From DASPXY01 sp038227745 (lineage in GTDB: Bacteria > Planctomycetota > Planctomycetia > Gemmatales > Gemmataceae): DNA of 11,358 bases. Below, piece by piece: positions 6,075 through 11,358 of this stretch (within the stretch, counting starts at the first letter, position 1; each line of letters starts with the position of its first letter). The translations under genes and the position numbers were made by a program. The notes under the pieces are model-generated. The model was not told where the DNA came from and ran no database searches. It saw nothing but the letters and a program-made list of their open reading frames with translations. The stretch covers positions 1 through 11,358 of the forward strand of contig JBBRPS010000301.1 of NCBI GenBank assembly GCA_038227745.1, in the 5' to 3' direction.

Positions 6075-8540
6075 ATGACCCCTTTGAAGTCCTTCCCCGC
6101 CGCATCTCATCCCGCCCGCTGGCTGGTGGCGCTCGGCCTGGCCGCCGTCGCTCTCGTCCCTGCCTGGAAGGCCGGCATTCGCGCCGCGGACGGGAAGCCG
6201 GCCGCGCAGGCCTCCATCGACTTCAACCGGCAGATCCGCCCGATCCTGTCGGAGAATTGCTTCGCCTGCCACGGCCCCGACGAGAAGGAGCGCAAGGCGA
6301 AACTCCGCCTCGACACCCGCGCCGGCGCCCTCAAGGAGCTGCGCAGCGGCGGCTTCGCCATCGTCCCGGGGCACGCGGCGAAAAGCGAGTTGATCGAGCG
6401 GATCACCACTGCCGAGGCCAGCGAGCGCATGCCGCCGCCCCGCACCAACAAGCGCCTCACGCCGCAACAGATCGAGCTGCTGAAACAGTGGATCGACCAG
6501 GGCGCCAACTGGTCCGAACACTGGGCGTTCGTCACTCCGAAGCGCCCCGCCCTGCCGACGGTTAAAGGGAAGACCTGGCCGCGCAACGCCATCGACCACT
6601 TCATCCTCGCCCGCCTGGAGAAAGAGGGCCTCAAGCCCGGGTCCGAGGCGGATCGCGTGCGCTTGATCCGGCGTGCCACGCTCGACCTGACGGGCCTGCC
6701 ACCGACGCCCGCCGAGGTGGACGCCTTCCTCGCCGACCGCAGCCCCGACGCCTACGAGAAGGTCGTGGATCGCCTCCTCGCCTCGCCGCACTTCGGCGAG
6801 CGCCTGGCGGTCGAGTGGCTCGACGCCGCCCGCTACGCCGACACGCACGGCTACCACATCGACGCCGGCCGCGACATGACGCGCTGGCGCGACTGGGTCA
6901 TCGACGCTTTCAACAAGAATCTGCCGTTCGACCGCTTCACCGTGGAGCAGCTCGCCGGCGACCTGCTGCCGAACGCCACCCTCGAACAGAAGGTCGCCAG
7001 CGGTTTCAACCGCAACCACATGATCAACTTCGAGGGCGGCGCCATCCCCGCGGAGTACCACAACGCCTACATCGTCGATCGCGTCAGCACCACCGGCACC
7101 GTCTGGCTCGGCCTGACCGTCGCCTGTGCCCAGTGTCACGACCACAAATACGATCCCATCTCCCAGAAGGAGTTTTATCAGCTCTACGCCTTCTTCCACA
7201 ACGTGCCGGAGAACGGCCTGGACGGACAGAAGGGCAACGCCGCCCCTGTCCTCAAGGCGCCGACGCGCCGGCAGGAGCAGCGGCTGCGCGAGCTGGACGC
7301 GGCCATCAAGGACGTGGAGCGGCAGCTGGCCACCGCGGCGCCAGATCTCCTCAAGGCGCGGCTCGCCGAGCTGAGGCGGGAGCGCACCGAGGTCGAGAAG
7401 CAGGTGCCGACGACGATGGTGATGCAGGAGATGCCGCAGCCGCGCGCGACGTTCATGCTGCTCCGCGGGGATTACGACAAGAAGGGGCCGAAGGTGCAGG
7501 CGGGCACGCCCACCGCCCTGCCGCCGCTGCCGCAGGGGGCGCCCGCCAACCGCCTCGGCCTGGCCCGCTGGCTCGTCGAGCCGTCGCACCCGCTCACGGC
7601 GCGCGTGGCCGTCAACCGCTACTGGCAGATGATCTTCGGCACCGGCCTGGTCAAGACCGTCGAGGACTTCGGCGCGCAGGGCGAGTTGCCCAGCCACCCC
7701 GAGCTGCTCGACTGGCTCGCCGTCGAGTTCATGAACCCGACGAGTGCGCCGCTCGGCAGCGGCAGCCGCACTGGCTGGGACGTGAAGGCGCTGCTGCGGC
7801 TGATCGTCACGTCGGCGGCGTACCGGCAGTCGTCGGCGGTGACGCCGGCGCTGCACGGCCGCGACCCGGAGAACCGCCTGCTGGCGCGCGGTCCGCGGCT
7901 GCGGCTGCAGGCGGAGTTCATCCGCGACCAGGCCCTGGCCGTCAGCGGCCTGCTCAACCGCGAGATCGGCGGCGCCAGCGTCTTCCCCTACCAGCCCGCC
8001 GGCCTGTGGCAGGAACTCGCCTCCCGCGGCGACAGCAAGAACTGGAGCGCGCAGTTCTTCGTGCAGAGTCACGGCAAGGACCTGTACCGCCGCACCATGT
8101 ACACGTTCTGGAAGCGCACCTCGCCGCCGCCGACGCTCCTCACCTTCGACGCCCCCGACCGCGAGGTCTGCACGGTGCGTCGCTCGCGCACTAACACGCC
8201 CTTGCAAGCCCTCATCCTGATGAACGACCCAACCTACATTGAGGCGTCGCGCAAGCTGGCCGAGCGGCTGCTGAAACACGCCGGCGCGGACGACGAGCGC
8301 ATCACCCTCGCCTTCCGCCTCGCCACCGGGCGCCGCCCCGAGGCGAAGGAGATCGACGTGCTGCGGCGCGTGCTGAACCGGCAGCGGAACGTCTACCGCC
8401 AGAACGGCAAGGCGGCCCTGCGGCTACTTTCGGTCGGCGAGTCGCCGCGCGACGACCGCCTGCCGCCGGCCGAGTTGGCCGCCTGGACCGTCGTCGCCAG
8501 CGTCCTCCTCAACCTCGACGAAACCGTCACGAAGGGATAA
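6075..8540 (+). CDS. Planctomycete cytochrome-type protein (PSCyt1-DUF1549-DUF1553)
   Basis: This 821-residue exported protein has an N-terminal signal or anchor segment (about 16-33, LVALGLAAVALVPAW). Next comes a planctomycete cytochrome c domain (PSCyt1) with the haem motif CFACH (Cys62, Cys65, His66) and NKRLTPQQIELLKQWIDQGA. The DUF1549 region follows (HFILARLEKEGL, LDLTGLPPTP, WLDAARYADTHGY) and carries a second CxxCH, CAQCHDHKYDP (Cys351, Cys354, His355). A charged helical linker (about 397-435) leads to the DUF1553 region (LARWLVEPSHPLTARVAVNR, VEDFGAQGELPSHPELLDWL, RRSRTNTPLQALILMND). The length is typical of versions lacking an inserted carbohydrate-binding domain. Two CxxCH motifs suggest covalent haem and redox work in the periplasm; the true reaction of the family is not known to me. 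The ATG at 6075 is preferred to the TTG at 6045, though neither has a good Shine-Dalgarno. The gene is 3 bp from the DUF1501 gene, its usual partner. Confidence 0.92.
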   Translation: MTPLKSFPAASHPARWLVALGLAAVALVPAWKAGIRAADGKPAAQASIDFNRQIRPILSENCFACHGPDEKERKAKLRLDTRAGALKELRSGGFAIVPGHAAKSELIERITTAEASERMPPPRTNKRLTPQQIELLKQWIDQGANWSEHWAFVTPKRPALPTVKGKTWPRNAIDHFILARLEKEGLKPGSEADRVRLIRRATLDLTGLPPTPAEVDAFLADRSPDAYEKVVDRLLASPHFGERLAVEWLDAARYADTHGYHIDAGRDMTRWRDWVIDAFNKNLPFDRFTVEQLAGDLLPNATLEQKVASGFNRNHMINFEGGAIPAEYHNAYIVDRVSTTGTVWLGLTVACAQCHDHKYDPISQKEFYQLYAFFHNVPENGLDGQKGNAAPVLKAPTRRQEQRLRELDAAIKDVERQLATAAPDLLKARLAELRRERTEVEKQVPTTMVMQEMPQPRATFMLLRGDYDKKGPKVQAGTPTALPPLPQGAPANRLGLARWLVEPSHPLTARVAVNRYWQMIFGTGLVKTVEDFGAQGELPSHPELLDWLAVEFMNPTSAPLGSGSRTGWDVKALLRLIVTSAAYRQSSAVTPALHGRDPENRLLARGPRLRLQAEFIRDQALAVSGLLNREIGGASVFPYQPAGLWQELASRGDSKNWSAQFFVQSHGKDLYRRTMYTFWKRTSPPPTLLTFDAPDREVCTVRRSRTNTPLQALILMNDPTYIEASRKLAERLLKHAGADDERITLAFRLATGRRPEAKEIDVLRRVLNRQRNVYRQNGKAALRLLSVGESPRDDRLPPAELAAWTVVASVLLNLDETVTKG

Positions 8541-8543
8541 GCC

Positions 8544-10007
8544 ATGAACCCGCTCCGCGAACTCCAGACGCTGATGACGCGGCGGCACTTCTTCGGCCGC
8601 ACCGCGACCGGCATCGGCGCCGCCGCCCTGGCGTCCCTCCTGAGACGCGACCTCAGCGCCGAGTCCCCCGCCTCAACGAGCCGCCCGGGCGTGCTGCCGC
8701 GGCCCCACTTCCCCGCGAAGGCGAAGCGCGTCATCTACCTGTTCATGTCGGGCGGACCGTCGCACATCGACCTGTTCGACTACAAGCCGGCCTTGCGCGC
8801 CCACCACGGCCAGGAGCTGCCGGCCTCGGTGCGCATGGGCCAGCGCGTCACCGGCATGACGTCCGGGCAGCGGTCGTTCCCGTGCGTGGCGCCGATGTTC
8901 CGCTTCAACCGCCACGGCAAGAGCGGCACCTGGCTGAGCGAACTGCTGCCGCACACCGGCACCATCGTGGACGACATCGCCATCGTCAAATCGGTCCACA
9001 CCGAGGCGATCAACCACGACCCGGCGATTACCTTCATCCAGACCGGCCACCAGCAGCCCGGCCGGCCGAGCATGGGTTCGTGGCTGAGTTATGGCCTGGG
9101 CACGGAGAACGCCAACCTGCCGGCGTTCGTGGTCATGGTGTCGCAGGGCAGCGGCAACCGCACCGATCAGCCGCTGTTCTCGCGTCTGTGGGGCAGCGGC
9201 TTTTTGCCGAGCGAGCACCAGGGCGTCCGCTTCCGCGCCGGTCAGGATCCCGTCCTGTACCTGTCCAACCCGCCGGGCATCGACCCGCGGACGCGGCGCG
9301 ACATGCTCGACGGCCTCGGCGAGTTGAACCGCATCGCGGCGCAGTCGTTCGGCGACCCCGAGATCAACACACGCATCGCGCAGTACGAGATGGCCTACCG
9401 GATGCAGACGTCGGTGCCGGAACTGACGAACTTCTCGGGGGAGTCGCGGGCGACGCTGGCGGCGTACGGCCTGGACCGGCAACGCGACGACGGCGGCTTC
9501 GCGCGCAACTGCCTGCTGGCGCGGCGCATGGTCGAGCGCGGCGTGCGCTTCGTGCAGCTGTTCCACCGCGGCTGGGACCAGCACGGCAATCTGCCGACCC
9601 AGATCCGCGGCCAGTGCCGCGACGTCGATCAGCCGTCGGCGGCGCTGCTCAGGGACCTGAAGGCGCGTGGGCTGCTGGACGACACGCTGGTGATCTGGGG
9701 CGGCGAGTTCGGCCGGACGGTCTACAGCCAGGGGCGGTTGACGGCGACGGACCACGGCCGCGACCACCACGGCCGCTGTTTCTCGCTGTGGCTCGCGGGC
9801 GCCGGGATCAGGCCGGGGGTCAGCTACGGCGAGACGGACGACTACTGCTATAACATCGTGCGCGACTCGGTCCACATCCACGACCTGAACGCGACGGTCC
9901 TGCACTGCCTCGGCCTCGACCACACGCGCCTGACCTACCGCTTCCAGGGCCGCGCGTTCCGCCTGACCGACGTACACGGAAACGTCGTCCGCGACCTCCT
10001 GGCGTGA
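8544..10007 (+). CDS. Tat-exported DUF1501 protein (sulfatase/phosphatase-like fold)
   Basis: This is a 487-residue protein. The N-terminus has a twin-arginine signal: RRHFFG (Arg13-Arg14) followed by the weakly hydrophobic TATGIGAAALASLL. The rest is DUF1501, placed in the alkaline-phosphatase/sulfatase superfamily. Family marks are MSGGPSHIDLFDYKP (68-82), FHRGWDQHGN (340-349), WGGEFGRT (385-392) and DHGRDHHG (403-410). The Asp/His clusters are plausible metal ligands. Tat export implies folding, possibly with metal, before secretion. The start lies 3 bp after the stop of the cytochrome gene, with GAAGGGA (8531-8537) as ribosome site inside that gene, so the two are one operon and likely work as a pair in the periplasm. 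The substrate is unknown: the family is very abundant in planctomycetes but biochemically poorly defined. Confidence 0.92.
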   Translation: MNPLRELQTLMTRRHFFGRTATGIGAAALASLLRRDLSAESPASTSRPGVLPRPHFPAKAKRVIYLFMSGGPSHIDLFDYKPALRAHHGQELPASVRMGQRVTGMTSGQRSFPCVAPMFRFNRHGKSGTWLSELLPHTGTIVDDIAIVKSVHTEAINHDPAITFIQTGHQQPGRPSMGSWLSYGLGTENANLPAFVVMVSQGSGNRTDQPLFSRLWGSGFLPSEHQGVRFRAGQDPVLYLSNPPGIDPRTRRDMLDGLGELNRIAAQSFGDPEINTRIAQYEMAYRMQTSVPELTNFSGESRATLAAYGLDRQRDDGGFARNCLLARRMVERGVRFVQLFHRGWDQHGNLPTQIRGQCRDVDQPSAALLRDLKARGLLDDTLVIWGGEFGRTVYSQGRLTATDHGRDHHGRCFSLWLAGAGIRPGVSYGETDDYCYNIVRDSVHIHDLNATVLHCLGLDHTRLTYRFQGRAFRLTDVHGNVVRDLLA

Positions 10008-10042
10008 GAGAGTCCACGGTGAGCCAAGGGCAGCTTAGAGGC

Positions 10043-10119
10043 CCTAACAGAACGTGGGGCAAGTTGCCAACTTGCCGGGAAAAACGGCAAGTTGGCAACT
10101 TGCCCCACGTTCTGTTAGG
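10043..10119. repeat. Perfect 35-bp inverted repeat between convergent genes
   Basis: Arm 10043-10077 is the exact reverse complement of arm 10085-10119, with the 7-nt loop GGAAAAA. Each arm is itself a palindrome: GGCAAGTTG and CAACTTGCC lie 1 nt apart, so the element can form one long stem or two small hairpins. It begins 36 nt after the DUF1501 stop and ends 36 nt before the stop codon of the minus-strand PLP enzyme gene. A bidirectional 3'-end structure is the simplest role. It may also be a mobile REP/MITE-type element; no target duplication is evident. Confidence 0.85.
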
Positions 10120-10155
10120 CGCCCTTACGCCGGCCGGTCGCCAGGAGCCTCCCGG

Positions 10156-11298
10156 TCACGCCAGGCCCTTGAGCATCTCGCGCTGAATCTGCCCCAGGTC
10201 CTCCACGCCCACCGACAGACGGATCAGCCCGTCGCCGATCCCCTGCCGCCGCCGTTCCGCGGGGCTGACGTAGCGGTGTGAGGTCGTGGCCGGGTGGCTC
10301 AGGGTCGTCGTCGCGTTGCCCAGCGACGGGCTGAACGGAATGCCCGCCGCCAGCCGCATGAAGCGGTTGACCGCCGCGCGCCCCCCCTCCAGCTCGAAGC
10401 ACAGCATGTTCCCGTAACCGCCCTGCAGCAGCCGCCCCGCCAGCGCGTGGTCGGGGTGGTCCGGCCTGCCCGGGTAGACGACGCGGCTGACGCCGGGCTG
10501 CCGCACCAGCCAGTCCGCCAGCGCCGCCGCGTTCGCCGACGCCGCGCGCATCCGCAGCGGCAGCGTCGCGAGGCCGCGCTCCGCCAGCCAGCAGTCGAAC
10601 GGATTCGACGCCAGCCCCCAGACGCTGATCGCCGCACTCACCTGCGGCAGCAGTTCGCCGCGGCCGGCCAGCAGGCCCAGCGTCACGTCGCTGTGGCCGC
10701 CGATCATCTTCGTCAGGCTCTCCATCACCACGCCTGCGCCCAGCTCCAGCGGCTTCGTCAGCACCGGTGTCGCGAATGTGTTGTCCACGATCAGCAGACA
10801 GCCGCGCCCTTCCGCCAGCTCGGCGAGGGCGGTGACGTCCACCAGGCGCAGCAGCGGGTTGGACATCGTCTCCACGAACAGCACCTTCGCGGGCTGCTCG
10901 AGCGCCGCGCGGACGGCGTCCATGTCGCCGCAGTCCACGAACGCCGTCTCGATGCCGAAGCGACCGAGTTCCGGGCCGAGCAACTGGGTCGTCCGGCCAT
11001 AGAGGCGGTTGCTGGCGACGACGCGGTCGCGCTGTTGCAGCGTCGCCAGCAGGACGGCGCTGATGGCCGCCATGCCCGAGCCGCACACCACCGCCCAGTC
11101 GGCGGCCTCGCTCGCGGCGAGGCGCGCGGCGAGCTGGCGGGCGTTGGGGTGGCCATCGCGCGCGTAGATGAAGCCCGGCGCCTCGGCGTTCATGATGCGG
11201 TCGAGCGCGTCGAGGTCCGGCAGCGTGTAGACCGAGGACTGGTACAGGGGCGGCACCAGCGGTGTGCTCTCGCCCAGCGGTGTTTGCGGATCGTTCAT
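10156..11298 (-). CDS. PLP-dependent trans-sulfuration enzyme (cystathionine gamma-synthase family)
   Basis: This 380-residue cytoplasmic enzyme covers the full family length (380-400). The internal aldimine lysine is Lys197 in ESLTKMIGGHSD, the cofactor-nitrogen Asp is Asp172 in IVDNTFATP, the stacking Tyr is Tyr100 in RLYGRTTQ, and VCGSGMAAIS (71-80) is the phosphate-binding loop. The C-terminal HPATTSHRYVSPAERR and GDGLIRLSVGVED are classic for the Cys/Met-metabolism PLP family. The usual Y-S-R-x-x-N-P segment is YARDGHPN (45-52), keeping Tyr45 and Arg47. Members make or cleave cystathionine, or act as methionine gamma-lyase or O-acetylhomoserine sulfhydrylase; the sequence alone does not settle which, so no symbol is given. 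No met genes adjoin it. The start at 11298 gives the family's N-terminus, but I see no clear Shine-Dalgarno. It is transcribed convergently to the DUF1501 gene. Confidence 0.92.
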   Translation of the reverse strand: MNDPQTPLGESTPLVPPLYQSSVYTLPDLDALDRIMNAEAPGFIYARDGHPNARQLAARLAASEAADWAVVCGSGMAAISAVLLATLQQRDRVVASNRLYGRTTQLLGPELGRFGIETAFVDCGDMDAVRAALEQPAKVLFVETMSNPLLRLVDVTALAELAEGRGCLLIVDNTFATPVLTKPLELGAGVVMESLTKMIGGHSDVTLGLLAGRGELLPQVSAAISVWGLASNPFDCWLAERGLATLPLRMRAASANAAALADWLVRQPGVSRVVYPGRPDHPDHALAGRLLQGGYGNMLCFELEGGRAAVNRFMRLAAGIPFSPSLGNATTTLSHPATTSHRYVSPAERRRQGIGDGLIRLSVGVEDLGQIQREMLKGLA

Positions 11299-11314
11299 GG
11301 CAATTGCTGGGAAT

Positions 11315-11340
11315 GTTTAGCCGCGGTTCGCAGAACCGCG
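11315..11340. repeat. Second copy (one arm) of the 5849-5913 palindrome family
   Basis: This 26-bp segment matches 5851-5876 at 25 of 26 positions (C11331 in place of G5867). It holds the inner hairpin CGCGGTTC-GCA-GAACCGCG (11322-11340). The matching opposite arm, if present, would lie beyond the window end. It sits just upstream of the PLP enzyme start, so here it is in a promoter-side gap and not downstream of a stop codon. Confidence 0.8.
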
Positions 11341-11358
11341 TGCGGCCCGTCACGCCGC

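Noticed and set aside
6057..8279. Open frame of 740 codons on the minus strand across the cytochrome gene
   Set aside because: The plus-strand frame has unmistakable family motifs. The antisense product is Arg/Gly/Ala-rich low complexity with no domain, typical of a codon-bias shadow.
8673..9977. Open frame of 434 codons on the minus strand across the DUF1501 gene
   Set aside because: It is a shadow of the DUF1501 coding frame, with no recognisable motifs or ribosome binding site.
10115..11353. Alternative 412-codon minus-strand frame over the PLP enzyme
   Set aside because: The overlapping frame 10156-11298 carries all PLP-family motifs. This one gives an Arg/Ala/Gly-rich sequence without motifs.

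Overview
The window is about 11.4 kb of GC-rich bacterial chromosome. It very probably comes from a planctomycete of the Gemmata/Gemmataceae type. The evidence is a gene pair encoding a planctomycete-type cytochrome protein (PSCyt1-DUF1549-DUF1553) and a DUF1501 protein, a WD40 protein with an N-terminal CPC/CPAC zinc-ribbon-like segment and one membrane helix, several small secreted proteins, and gene borders rich in perfect palindromes. The genus is inferred from gene content; no rRNA or other marker is present.

Layout. A secreted prenyltransferase/squalene-cyclase-like repeat protein lies on the minus strand (163-1080). Divergent from it is a two-gene plus-strand unit with a 4-base ATGA overlap: a small secreted protein with an alternating-His segment (1314-1835) and a small lipoprotein (1832-2104). 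Next are an exported alpha/beta hydrolase of the acetyl-xylan-esterase/BD-FAE type (2327-3244) and a 785-residue membrane-anchored protein with 14 WD40 blades (3381-5738). An intergenic region of about 340 bp holds two strong palindromes. It is followed by the DUF1549/DUF1553 cytochrome protein (6075-8540) and the Tat-exported DUF1501 protein (8544-10007), which are 3 bp apart and surely co-transcribed. On the minus strand, convergent with this pair, is a PLP-dependent trans-sulfuration enzyme of the cystathionine gamma-synthase family (10156-11298).

How the genes work together. The only tight functional units visible are the DUF1549-DUF1501 pair and the His-rich protein/lipoprotein pair. Almost everything except the PLP enzyme looks exported or membrane-anchored, so the stretch is mostly cell-envelope biology, but no single pathway links all the genes.

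The most unusual non-coding content is a set of distinct palindromic elements in the gene borders: a perfect 30-bp inverted repeat (14-83), an 11-bp hairpin (105-134), two adjacent hairpins (2169-2230), a 13-bp hairpin (5757-5788), a 28-bp inverted repeat (5849-5913) whose arm recurs at 11315-11340, and a perfect 35-bp inverted repeat between convergent genes (10043-10119). I see no CRISPR array, tRNA, rRNA, transposase, or recognisable defence or biosynthetic cluster. The best leads for something undescribed are the palindrome families, the WD40 protein whose C-terminal tail resembles the linker before caspase domains but which has no caspase, and the His-rich/lipoprotein pair.
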